This document shows positions 8,641-16,806 of a stretch of 64,000 nucleotides of DNA, piece by piece. Origin of the DNA: Pseudomonas sp. Choline-02u-1 (GTDB taxonomy: Bacteria; Pseudomonadota; Gammaproteobacteria; Pseudomonadales; Pseudomonadaceae); the NCBI RefSeq assembly GCF_002836515.1, contig NZ_PJBC01000003.1:186001-250000 (forward strand), given 5' to 3'. Below the pieces are notes generated by a model. That model worked only from the letters and a program-made list of their open reading frames with translations. It was not told the origin of the DNA and ran no database searches. Every line of letters starts with the position of its first letter. Position 1 is the stretch's first letter. The translations under genes and the position numbers were made by a program.

Positions 8641-10355
8641 TTTGGTGGGCGGAGGAGCCCGGCCGTGCGCAGTCCGAGCGTGCCGCAGTGTCGGACTTGG
8701 CAGATCAGAACCCTTGGCTCATGACTGTAACATGGCGTCTTGCGGCTGACTTGCAGATCGCTGCTGACTTCGATCTGCAAGTGGGGGAGCGGATCATTCC
8801 GCTGACACTCACCTACCCTGAATTTTTTCCAGATACACCCCCTTCGGTTGTTCCGCGGGATGGAGTTCGATTGTCGGGACATCAATACGGTGCCGCCGGT
8901 GAGCTCTGTTTGCAGTACCGTCCCGACAATTGGATGCCAGAAGTCACGGGCGCCATGATGATTGAAAGTGCTTATCGCTTGCTGTCATCCGAACAGTTAA
9001 CCGGTGAACCTGCACTATCAGAGCACCGAACCCTTCCGGCTCAGCGAGCAAGAAACGCAGTGTTTCGCTTCCTCTACTCGCGGAACGCATGGGCCGGCTT
9101 GTTGATGGTCGAAGAGGGGCATGTGGTAGAGGCTGAAGTTCAGGAGCACTCTTACGCCGGCGTTTATGCGGCCCAGCTTGCACGTATCGGTTCTGCGGAC
9201 GCTTCTCTCTGGAGCGAACCGAAGAGGCGCGGTTACGGGGCAAGCTCGTTAGCGGGTAAGGTGGTCCGTTTGCCTGATGGCGGGTCAGTCGGATGTCGGA
9301 CGCTTGATGATCTGGTGGTGCTCCTTAAACGCCATGGCTTTGAATCTTTGGTCGCCGAGCTAATGCAAGCGCCTGGGTTCATGATGGTAATTATCTTTGA
9401 TGGCGCTAGCATATTGGTCTCAATGGTCTTCGGCGACGTTGGATCCCGGAAGCTCATCAACTACGACCAAGTCTTTGCTGAGCTGGATGGCGTTCGCCTC
9501 GATCCTGAGTACGTTCGGCTCAAAGCCGCGAAAGTCGCAGTTGTCGGCTGTGGTTCCGTCGGATCTAAAGTCGCTGTGCACCTTGCCCGATCAGGAGTCG
9601 GACGGTTTGTACTCGTAGATGCAGATGTGCTTGCTTCGGGCAACTTGGTTCGAAACGAACTCGACTGGCGGGCGGTTGGTATGCATAAGTCAAAAGCCTT
9701 GGCAGCCCGGCTTCAGGAAGTCAGCACTGATTGCGAAGTTCTCAGTCGCACTACAGTCTTGGGGGGGCAGGAAAGTGGTGAGGCAACTTCTGCGACGATG
9801 GAGTACATCGCAGACTGTGATTTGATTATTGATGCCAGCGCCGATCCGGGGGTCTTCAATCTATGCGCGTCCATTGCACGTAGGGCGAAGAAACAGATGT
9901 GCTGGGCGCAAGTATTCGGTGGCGGCGCTGGTGGCATTATTGTTCGCCTACGACCAGGGATAGATCCGACTCCTCTCGCAGCCCGGCAACGGCTCGAAGC
10001 CTGGTATTCGAATCAGGGGGTCGAGTGGCCTGAGGACGGCGCCTCACAGCCTTACTCGGAGGTTGGCGGTGCAGGGGTGCCTTTGATAGCTGATGACGCA
10101 GATGTTTCTGTTGTTGCAGCACATTTGTCTCGTTTCGCCATTGATCTTCTTGCCCGCCCCGACTCGACGATTTTCCCTTATTCCGCCTACCTCATCGGAA
10201 TGGCTGAGAGATGGATATTCTCCGCGCCCTTCGACGTACGACCAATCGACCTCGGTGCAAGCGATGGGTGGGACACAGAACAGCAGGCAGGTGATCCCGA
10301 GGCTCTCAAGCAATTGCTAGCCGACCTGCTGCCCGGAGCAGGCGATGCGGGTTGA
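8637..10355 (+). CDS. cap2: CBASS Cap2, fused E2-E1 ubiquitin-transfer-like protein
   Basis: 572 aa, starting at TTG 8637 and overlapping the upstream stop. Residues ~20-140 form an E2-like domain with candidate catalytic Cys91 in GELCLQYRPDNW. Residues ~290-560 form the E1 adenylation domain with the nucleotide loop VVGCGSVGS (about 303) and a DAD acidic motif. Cap2 primes the CD-NTase by linking its C-terminus to a target. Oddity: the last ~145 residues contain no cysteine, whereas an E1 catalytic Cys is expected in that region (see findings). Confidence 0.9.
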   Translation: MIWWAEEPGRAQSERAAVSDLADQNPWLMTVTWRLAADLQIAADFDLQVGERIIPLTLTYPEFFPDTPPSVVPRDGVRLSGHQYGAAGELCLQYRPDNWMPEVTGAMMIESAYRLLSSEQLTGEPALSEHRTLPAQRARNAVFRFLYSRNAWAGLLMVEEGHVVEAEVQEHSYAGVYAAQLARIGSADASLWSEPKRRGYGASSLAGKVVRLPDGGSVGCRTLDDLVVLLKRHGFESLVAELMQAPGFMMVIIFDGASILVSMVFGDVGSRKLINYDQVFAELDGVRLDPEYVRLKAAKVAVVGCGSVGSKVAVHLARSGVGRFVLVDADVLASGNLVRNELDWRAVGMHKSKALAARLQEVSTDCEVLSRTTVLGGQESGEATSATMEYIADCDLIIDASADPGVFNLCASIARRAKKQMCWAQVFGGGAGGIIVRLRPGIDPTPLAARQRLEAWYSNQGVEWPEDGASQPYSEVGGAGVPLIADDADVSVVAAHLSRFAIDLLARPDSTIFPYSAYLIGMAERWIFSAPFDVRPIDLGASDGWDTEQQAGDPEALKQLLADLLPGAGDAG

Positions 10356-10707
10356 GATCTCGGAACCCGTCAAGGACAAGTTGCGTAGGGCGCTCAGAGC
10401 CGCTGGTAGCCGGGAAATCGGTGGGGTACTCATGGGCGAGCAGATCGCGCCAGGTCATTTTCGGGTCGTCGATTTGTCGATTGATAGCGAGACTGGCGGA
10501 CGGGCTCATTTTGTACGTAGCTCAGAGGCCCATGCCGACGCTCTAAGCGCTTTCTTTCGCGAGACGGGACATCAATATGATCGATTTAACTACTTGGGAG
10601 AGTGGCACTCCCATCCTCGGTTTTCGGTGACGCCGAGCACTCAGGACATTACCTCAATGATCGATCTGGTTGAGGGGGAACGGGAATCGAGTTCGCTGTG
10701 TTGCTGA
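10345..10707 (+). pseudogene. cap3: CBASS Cap3 JAB/JAMM protease, probably frameshifted at its 3' end
   Basis: The 120-codon frame has a complete JAMM metalloprotease core: E24 (REIGGVLMG), H88 and H90 (GEWHSHP), S98 and D101 (PSTQD). Cap3 reverses Cap2 conjugation. Homologues run about 40 residues further, with a hydrophobic strand of the type FAVLLIVRL. That strand is present here but in another frame (about 10685-10711), right after a G5 run at 10674-10679, while the original frame stops after SSSLCC. Either a real frameshift or an assembly error. It overlaps cap2 by 11 bp. Confidence 0.75.
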
Positions 10708-10807
10708 TCGTCAGGTTGCACTGGTGGCGCAGGATTTCCTGCTCCTGCTCTCTGTTTTGCCGGAGCACTAACCCTTCGTCAGTCGATATATTGGAGTAAT
10801 AAAGTTG

Positions 10808-11875
10808 ATGAGCTATTTCATGCGGTCATTAATTGATTGGATCTTTCGGCGACGGTCAGTGGGTGTAACACTAGTAAGAGTTGGGGTGCCTGTCTTAGCT
10901 GTTGTTCTTGTAGGACTGACAGTCGGTGTAACGATACCCACATCACAGGGGGCCTTTATATTCAGCTGGGACTCGGCTGGCAGTACTGGCGCGTTAAGTT
11001 GGGGGGTGTTCGTTATCGCGAGCCTTATCGTCCTATTGGGAGCAGTGCTGATCATTCGCGACATCCGTCAGGAGAGTCGCAAGAAAACCATCGTCGTTGA
11101 GGCGAGAGGGTTGCGAGATTGGCAGGGGCAGCCATTGGCATCGGCAGTTCCTTCCTCAATACCGGGACGGCGCGAACAGGTGATAGTTGATCTAAGGCAA
11201 GGGATAGTAGATGGTCAAATCGCCAGCCCCGATGCGGCACTACGCCGCCTTGCTAGTCTGCCCGATGATATCGCTCGACGTTGTGATGGGTTGGACAGGT
11301 CGGATATCTCCTTCGTGCTCGGAGGGCTCGCTCCGGTACCATTTCTTTTTCTACTCGGCGTGATTGTCGACGATGAATCCCGAACGTTCATCATGGATTG
11401 GGATCGGACCCAGCATGCGTGGCGCGCGCTTGCTGATGAAGATGATGGCAATCGTTTCATTGTTACAGGGCTGGATGCTGCCAACTCGGCTGTGAAGCGA
11501 GTGGCGCTTTGCGTGTCTGCTTCATACGATGTCTTTGAGGCTGATGTACGTATTGTTGAAACTGGCGTTCCGATCATCAGATTGGAGCTGGAAGGGCGTA
11601 ACACCAGTTCGCACTGGTCCGAGACGAAGCAGCAGCAGCTCGCGCAGCAGTTCATAAATACTGTGATGTCTCTGGCTCAACAAGGTGTCACCGAAATCTC
11701 CCTATTTCTGGCGGCACCCGCGAGTCTCACGCTGCGATTGGGTACGCTCTACGACAAACGTAATCTTCCTCTTATCGAAGTTAACCAATATGAGCAGAGC
11801 GATCCCAAACGATTTCCTTGGGCGGTTCGGATGCCGGTGGCAGGATTGCCCTATGCTGAGTTGACGCGACGATAG
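10808..11875 (+). CDS. cap14: CBASS effector, 2TM-SAVED (Cap14-like)
   Basis: 355 aa from ATG 10808; an in-frame TTG at 10805 is closer to the GGAG at 10793 and could be the start. Two membrane helices (about residues 20-43 and 63-84) are followed by a cytosolic SAVED domain, with the typical late strand ISLFLAAPASLTLRLGTLYD. SAVED binds cyclic oligonucleotides; the membrane part is thought to disrupt the inner membrane. It follows cap3 in the same direction, so it is the effector of the first CBASS module. Confidence 0.85.
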   Translation: MSYFMRSLIDWIFRRRSVGVTLVRVGVPVLAVVLVGLTVGVTIPTSQGAFIFSWDSAGSTGALSWGVFVIASLIVLLGAVLIIRDIRQESRKKTIVVEARGLRDWQGQPLASAVPSSIPGRREQVIVDLRQGIVDGQIASPDAALRRLASLPDDIARRCDGLDRSDISFVLGGLAPVPFLFLLGVIVDDESRTFIMDWDRTQHAWRALADEDDGNRFIVTGLDAANSAVKRVALCVSASYDVFEADVRIVETGVPIIRLELEGRNTSSHWSETKQQQLAQQFINTVMSLAQQGVTEISLFLAAPASLTLRLGTLYDKRNLPLIEVNQYEQSDPKRFPWAVRMPVAGLPYAELTRR

Positions 11876-11996
11876 TTTCAAGGGGCGAATACCGGTAGTG
11901 ATGGCGTAAGCGGCTCTTCGTGGATGGACTCTGCGCAATTCAAATGACTTAAAACAGGAGTGGTATCGTTGACAGGAAAGAAATGCGGAATGCCCC

Positions 11997-12428
11997 ATGA
12001 TTAATGAATTGGCAGAAGTGCTCCGCCGCGCTAGGTCCTTGGCTGGCAATGATTTTACGGGCGTGGGTGTGATTGTCTGCGATCCGGACACTGAGCTCCC
12101 CACTTTTCCGCTTAGACTAGAAGTCTCCATACCGAAGAGAAAGGATGTAGCCATAACTTTGGCCGAACTCTCTAGAGCTGGAAGTGATCTCCACGATGGC
12201 TTCCATGTACTCACGCCAGAACTAGATCTAGTGGCGCTCTCACAGTACTTCTCCCCGCCAATAGTAGAGGCAGCTGTCGTCAACAGAAAACGGAATTTTG
12301 GTGGGCGTTACATTGCTGCTTTATTCGGTTCCACACTACCAGGCGTTCATTTGTGCGGGATTTCGACTGAATCGGTAGGAGTCGTGATTTTTAGGCATGG
12401 GTATGAAGTTTTTTTTGAGAGTGATTAA
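11997..12428 (+). CDS. Small protein resembling a diverged diadenylate-cyclase (DAC/DisA_N) domain
   Basis: 143 aa. The second half aligns by eye with the DAC active-site region: LHDGFHVLTP matches the family LHDGAVII, SQYFSPP matches CFLPLT, GGRYIAAL matches GTRHRAA, and ISTESVGVVIF matches ISEVTDSLTIIV. The catalytic DGA and RHR motifs are altered (DGF, RYI), so a nucleotide-binding sensor or changed enzyme is more likely than a c-di-AMP synthase. It abuts the Cap15-like effector (stop TAA directly followed by ATG) and lies 121 bp after the SAVED effector. An in-frame stop at 11970 limits the start to ATG 11997. Confidence 0.7.
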   Translation: MINELAEVLRRARSLAGNDFTGVGVIVCDPDTELPTFPLRLEVSIPKRKDVAITLAELSRAGSDLHDGFHVLTPELDLVALSQYFSPPIVEAAVVNRKRNFGGRYIAALFGSTLPGVHLCGISTESVGVVIFRHGYEVFFESD

Positions 12429-13022
12429 ATGTTTCTAATGATATATCCGTTAAGAGTGATCGGATTTGTTGCCATATTTTACTGCCTTTGTGTTTCGGGG
12501 GTCTACTGGCTGCTAAGCACATTCTGCCCGGATTATGCGGCCAATATGTTAACTATAGCTTTGCGCGGAGGGAGTCTTCTGAATCTGATGTTGCTGGGGT
12601 TCTTTTACTGGGGTTGGAGAAAAATATGGGCACGCTTTCCTATTCTGAATACTTGGCTTTTCCCTGATCTCAATGGCGTGTGGGAAATGAAGATTCACTA
12701 CCGCAATAACGGTAAAAGTGGATTGGTTTGCGCTAGCGCTGTGATCAAGCAGACTTGGCTGAGTATGAGCATGGAAGTACTATCAGAAGAATCAGAATCA
12801 CAGACTCTAGCTATCGTGCCCAAGAAGGATCCTGAATCAGGGCGCGCTCAGTTCTTCTATTTCTATCGTGTGGTACCAAAGAAAACCGATGTTGAGGCGC
12901 GAGAACCCTATGAAGGTTCCGCCAATCTGAAACTCTCCGCTTTAGGAGTTACTCAATTGGCTGGAAACTATTACACCAGTGCTGCAACTGATGGGCATTT
13001 TGAGTTGGAAAGACCTATTTGA
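12429..13022 (+). CDS. cap15: Cap15-like 2TM beta-barrel effector
   Basis: 197 aa. Two N-terminal membrane helices (about residues 5-29 and 44-61) are followed by a beta-rich domain opening with WLFPDLNGVWEMKI, the hallmark Pro-x-Leu-x-Gly-x-Trp entry of the S-2TM-beta/Cap15 barrel. Cap15 binds a cyclic dinucleotide through the barrel and oligomerises to damage the inner membrane. Its start codon directly follows the stop of the DAC-like gene, so the two are translationally coupled. The low GC compared with the core suggests recent transfer. Confidence 0.75.
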   Translation: MFLMIYPLRVIGFVAIFYCLCVSGVYWLLSTFCPDYAANMLTIALRGGSLLNLMLLGFFYWGWRKIWARFPILNTWLFPDLNGVWEMKIHYRNNGKSGLVCASAVIKQTWLSMSMEVLSEESESQTLAIVPKKDPESGRAQFFYFYRVVPKKTDVEAREPYEGSANLKLSALGVTQLAGNYYTSAATDGHFELERPI

Positions 13023-13238
13023 AATCAGGAATCTCAGTACCTGGCTAAGCGTAGCTAAAAATATGGTTTGGCCGCTTCTGGTCGACAGCTACCCGCCACG
13101 ATAGACAGCAGATGGCCAGACGCAGACGCTCGCCGATATCTGGTGGCCTCCTCTTCCAGGTCTGACTTAGGGGCACAAAGAGGCCGGCCATGCTGATAGA
13201 ATCGGTCAAGTTATACATAACGCCCTGATGAGAATGGT

Positions 13239-13571
13239 ATGAATACAGAATTGACGGAAGAAGAGATGCGCCGGGCGCTATTCGGTGGTTCTGAGTCCCC
13301 TGCGCCGGCTATTAACTCGCACGTACAAAACACGGTCTCGGATGTCGTGATCGTGCAACCGGTGAAGGCTGCGAAGATAAAGAAAGTCCCAATAGGCTTT
13401 ACGCCCAGGCTGAGAGTCACGCTGCGGGTTGGAAATGAATTTGAAGGTAAGATGCACGAGATGGTACATGAGGCCGATACTCTAAGTTCCCTAATGGCAG
13501 AGCAAGAAGCTACTAAAGCGGCAAGAAAAAAGTTCAGATTTGTGGAAGTGGTGTCGGTCAAGTCGATGTAA
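13239..13571 (+). CDS. Conserved island protein of unknown function
   Basis: 110 aa, acidic N-terminus (MNTELTEEEMRRALFGG), then a Lys/Arg-rich beta segment (KIKKVPIGFTPRLRVTLRV) and a helix-rich tail. Recognised only as the kind of short protein found in Pseudomonas islands. No signal peptide or membrane segment. It is separate from the CBASS operon by 216 bp that hold no gene. Confidence 0.55.
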   Translation: MNTELTEEEMRRALFGGSESPAPAINSHVQNTVSDVVIVQPVKAAKIKKVPIGFTPRLRVTLRVGNEFEGKMHEMVHEADTLSSLMAEQEATKAARKKFRFVEVVSVKSM

Positions 13572-13891
13572 GTGGGCACTCCCGAGTGGTTCGTGTCGAT
13601 TGAGGCTCAAACATCAGGGGACGGTAGTCGTATCGCGGGCGGCTTAACCCCATCACCTTTTCCAAAATCTCAATGCTTAACTGGTCGTCAGTCCCAAGCC
13701 CCATATCTGACGGTGGCGACAGGCAGAAATCGATTCCTCGTGGCCGTTCAGGAGGACCTTCATGATGTCACTTAAAGCTACGAGCTTTTGGTAGCCTGCA
13801 GTGAGATAACGGAATGGCTCCCATTGTGGCTTTGGGAAGGTAAGGGGCTCGCTCCATTTTAAGGATTAGCTGATGTTTCCATACGTTTAAA
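13572..13891. other. Gene-poor stretch with a possible coding remnant
   Basis: No intact gene. On the minus strand about 13570-13690 one frame is open and coding-like (contains LSIEILEKVMGLSRP) but has no start or family match, so it may be debris of an older insertion. Confidence 0.4.
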
Positions 13892-14413
13892 ATGTATTCG
13901 CATAGAGTCATAAATGTGCCAAGCATTGATGAAATAGTAACTGAGGCAAAAAAGATTAGACGAGCATTGGAGCTGTGCGATAGAAAAACAACTCCATTGA
14001 TAACCATCGACTTTCCGATCATGAGTTGCAAGTTGGCTTCCTTGGTGTTTTCTTATCATGTCTTAAAGAAGTGGCCGTCGATCACAGTGCATGGCGTGTA
14101 TGGAGTGGCGAGCGATCACAGCGGTAATAATACGATATCTCACTATTGGATTGAGGTTCAGGGTGTGTCAGTAGATATAACAGCAGATCAATATAATTTT
14201 ATTGAAGATGATTATCTAAATTCTGAGATAATTTACTGCAGACCTTTTAGTTCTGTTTCTATTGGGTGTATTGGTGGTTTGCCTAACTATAATATATTCA
14301 AGATTTGTGGAAGAGATACTTATGTCGATGGCTTTCCTGAGTTGGGAGAAGATTTTTTGGAAGAGCTTCATTACTGCTATGAAGCATTAGGGGGGGCGGC
14401 TCTGTACACATGA
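13892..14413 (+). CDS. Transglutaminase-like cysteine protease-fold protein
   Basis: 173 aa, AT-rich. A papain-like triad is visible in the order and spacing of the transglutaminase-like superfamily: Cys46 in FPIMSCKLAS, His84 in SHYWIEVQG and Asp95 in VDITADQY. There is no signal peptide, so the protein is cytoplasmic. Related folds occur in peptide-processing proteins and in some toxins; no substrate can be inferred. No good ribosome binding site precedes ATG 13892. It stands alone between CBASS and the plasmid-like genes. Confidence 0.6.
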   Translation: MYSHRVINVPSIDEIVTEAKKIRRALELCDRKTTPLITIDFPIMSCKLASLVFSYHVLKKWPSITVHGVYGVASDHSGNNTISHYWIEVQGVSVDITADQYNFIEDDYLNSEIIYCRPFSSVSIGCIGGLPNYNIFKICGRDTYVDGFPELGEDFLEELHYCYEALGGAALYT

Positions 14414-14964
14414 AGTAAGCTCGAATTTATTCAATGTTTTCTGATGACGACCATCAGCGGCCAGTGAGCCAATTCAGGTATCTGCCTGTTGCATCAGGCA
14501 GAAGGGCTTGATCGGACAACCTTGCTTGTTCAATTCAATCAGCGCGGTACCTGCTGCAACGTCTTGATATCAGGCTCCCATGCTGCGACCGGCAGCAGGC
14601 TTTCTTGAGGGAGAGCGCCGCCACAACCTTGTTGGATTACGTCTCGGGCAAGTCGAGTAGGCCGAGGATCAGGTACAACTCGCGCCTCATCGCCTGTCGG
14701 CAATGGCCAATACGCGTGATACTCAAATTAACTTCCCATCTGTATTATTTAGATCGATTGAGTATATTAGATTTACTTTTAATTCTATTTATTAATTTTG
14801 TGTTCGGATAACTAGCTGTAGCTCTGCATAAATGTATGCAAATGCAATTCCGATAGCAAAATAACCAGAAAATCAGTGAGTTAGAGTTAATTTTAGACGG
14901 ATTGACGTGTCAGCTCGTGTCGCGAATGATCAGCGTCACAGGCTTCGACAACGAGACATATGCG
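14414..14964. other. Gene-poor stretch before the AlpA-like gene
   Basis: No supportable gene. GC content drops sharply over 14700-14900. A minus-strand frame near 14530-14700 is open but matches nothing I recognise. Confidence 0.4.
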
Positions 14965-15117
14965 ATGCAAATTCAAACTACTGAGCAGGTTTGCGAAATC
15001 TTTAAGATTTCACGTTCAACGCTTTATCGGTTATCGAAGAACGATCCCACCTTTCCACAGCCGTTGCATTTCGGTCGCGCAATTCGCTGGAACCTCGCAG
15101 ACATTTGTGAGTTTTAG
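14965..15117 (+). CDS. AlpA-family helix-turn-helix regulator
   Basis: 50 aa from ATG 14965 (MQIQTTEQVCEIFKISRSTL). Winged helix of the AlpA/MerR-excisionase type with the diagnostic SRSTLYRLSKND helix and FPQPLHFG-x-x-IRW wing. Such proteins regulate or direct excision of integrated elements. In-frame TTG 14902 and ATG 14929 give longer versions and cannot be ruled out. It lies just before the rep gene, with a terminator between. Confidence 0.75.
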   Translation: MQIQTTEQVCEIFKISRSTLYRLSKNDPTFPQPLHFGRAIRWNLADICEF

Positions 15118-15158
15118 GCGCAGCAACGACACGCCTCGCAAAAACGGGCATAAAAAAA

Positions 15159-15177
15159 GCCCGCGCGAGGCGGGCCT
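15159..15177 (+). terminator. Terminator after the AlpA-like gene
   Basis: GCCCGC-GCGAG-GCGGGC stem flanked by A7 on the left and CTTT on the right, usable in both directions. Confidence 0.7.
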
Positions 15178-15232
15178 TTCCTTAATTACGTTCAGCAGCT
15201 GATTTCTTGGCGGAAACCTGCGGAACGCAATC

Positions 15233-15310
15233 GGTGAACACAGTATGTATATGCCTTTGCAGATCTGCAAGCATCAATTCTGCGTGCGTGTTCACCGCCG
15301 ATCAGGCGGT
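15233..15310 (+). promoter_or_regulatory. Structured leader of the replication gene
   Basis: GGTGAACAC (15233-15241) pairs with GTGTTCACC (15288-15296) around a perfect 12-bp palindrome TGCAGATCTGCA (15258-15269). A second hairpin, ACCGCC-GATCA-GGCGGT (15294-15310), shares bases with the outer stem and ends 5 bp before the rep ATG. The two stems are mutually exclusive, which fits antisense-RNA or attenuator-type copy control of rep translation. Confidence 0.6.
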
Positions 15311-15315
15311 GGTCG

Positions 15316-16806
15316 ATGGCGGCAATAGCTTATTGTTTTGGCATATCTTCACTTAGCGATACACCTCCATCCCGATTCTTTGAGCCAGGCGGTGTGTTCA
15401 ATCGAGTGTTGACAGAGGCCCCGTATCTGGCTCGCTGTAGCGATAACAAAACCGCCGCGCGAGTTCGCCCCCGCGAGCACGCCATTCGCTATCCATACAT
15501 GCAGATCAATCGTCCAGGGATGGTGTCTTGGCTGATCTTCGACCTCGATCACATTAATTCACTTGCCTGGGACGACGAAGGTCTGCCGCCGCCGAACCTG
15601 ATCGTGCGGAACAGGAATAATGGACATTCACACCTTTTCTACGCCATTCCCCCGGTCTGCACGACTGAGAACGCCCGAGACAAGCCGATTCAGTACATGA
15701 AGGCGGTCTACACCGCCTTTGCCCTGCGCTTAAAGGCCGATACCGATTACAACAGCGGCCCAGTCGCCAAGACTCCAGGGCATCCGTGGTGGTCGACCTT
15801 AGAGTTGCATAACCACGTCTACGAGCTAGGCGAACTGGCCGATTATGTGGAGCTGGAGGTTTCGCCCTGGAAGACGGGGCCACAGCTGGAAGACCTCCCG
15901 CACTCCAGACACTGCATCCTGTTTGAACAGCTTCGCTATTTCGCTTACAGCATCGTGAACCAGGAGCGCGAGCGCGGGACGCTTGCCACGTTGACACGGC
16001 GACTGGAAGCCTTCGCTCACAACCATAACAAGTTCGCTAGGAATGGCTTTACCCAGGACTTAATGCTGTCCTCAGTAAGAGCGACGGTCAGATCCGTCGC
16101 ACGTTGGACGTGGACGCACTACGAGGGCAGCGCCAGATGTTGCCGGGGGGCGATGGAACTCGACAAGTCGTTACCACTAAACGAGCGTCAGAGCCTCGCA
16201 GCCAGGCGCACCCACGAATTGCGGCATAAGGCTACCGAATCGAAGATCCGAGCGGCGTGCAGAGGACTCCAGGAGCGCGGTGAAAAGCTGACTCAAGCCT
16301 CGATAGCCAGCTTTGCAGGTCTCTCTCGGCAGACGGTGGCCAACTATGGCCACGTCCTGGATGAAGTCTCGCGGCCGCAGATCATAGCCGTCCTGGGCGC
16401 GGCTAAATCCCCTTGCATGCAATCACAAATCGTCGCTGGCACCAGCGATCGAGGAAGCGAATGCAATCATTCCGCGGCCCCTACCAGCGCGACCTTGGAT
16501 GTTAATTATGGTGCACATCAGGTAACCGCCCCTTTGACGTGGGCTTTGAAAAGCAACTCGCGGGAAGTGGGGGTAGACAAGGAGGCCGGGGGCTCTGCCC
16601 CTCTCGACCCCGGCAGAGCTGCGCCCTGCACCACAGGTCAGAAACAATCCAGACGACACCAAACAGTGGATTATAGATTGTGCAAACACTCAAGCGCCGA
16701 GACAACAGCTATGAACCCGAAATGCCCCCTAGAAGGGAAAGAAGTGAGTTCGAGTATCGGCGTGCAGCCTGGAGACTATGAAGGGAAGCCAACAGAATTT
16801 GGATAA
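15316..16806 (+). CDS. Plasmid-type replication initiator (replicase/PriCT family)
   Basis: 496 aa. The N-terminal replicase domain has the ColE2-like pattern YLARCSDNKTAARVRP, VSWLIFDLDH and HSHLFYAIPP (about residues 35-115). A PriCT-like helical segment (about 195-265) and a helix-turn-helix (ASIASFAGLSRQTVANYG, about 330) follow. The last ~120 residues are low-complexity and the final ~25 are read from a segment repeated at 17461, so the C-terminus may be altered. The gene suggests the island is, or derives from, an integrated replicating element. Confidence 0.8.
   Translation: MAAIAYCFGISSLSDTPPSRFFEPGGVFNRVLTEAPYLARCSDNKTAARVRPREHAIRYPYMQINRPGMVSWLIFDLDHINSLAWDDEGLPPPNLIVRNRNNGHSHLFYAIPPVCTTENARDKPIQYMKAVYTAFALRLKADTDYNSGPVAKTPGHPWWSTLELHNHVYELGELADYVELEVSPWKTGPQLEDLPHSRHCILFEQLRYFAYSIVNQERERGTLATLTRRLEAFAHNHNKFARNGFTQDLMLSSVRATVRSVARWTWTHYEGSARCCRGAMELDKSLPLNERQSLAARRTHELRHKATESKIRAACRGLQERGEKLTQASIASFAGLSRQTVANYGHVLDEVSRPQIIAVLGAAKSPCMQSQIVAGTSDRGSECNHSAAPTSATLDVNYGAHQVTAPLTWALKSNSREVGVDKEAGGSAPLDPGRAAPCTTGQKQSRRHQTVDYRLCKHSSAETTAMNPKCPLEGKEVSSSIGVQPGDYEGKPTEFG
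16726..16784 (+). repeat. Direct repeat, copy 1 (end of rep)
   Basis: About 57 bp (core GGGAAAGAAGTGAGTTC and CAGCCTGGAGACTATGAAG) recurs imperfectly at 17461-17519. The copies flank the inverted repeats at 16783 and 17339. Confidence 0.6.
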
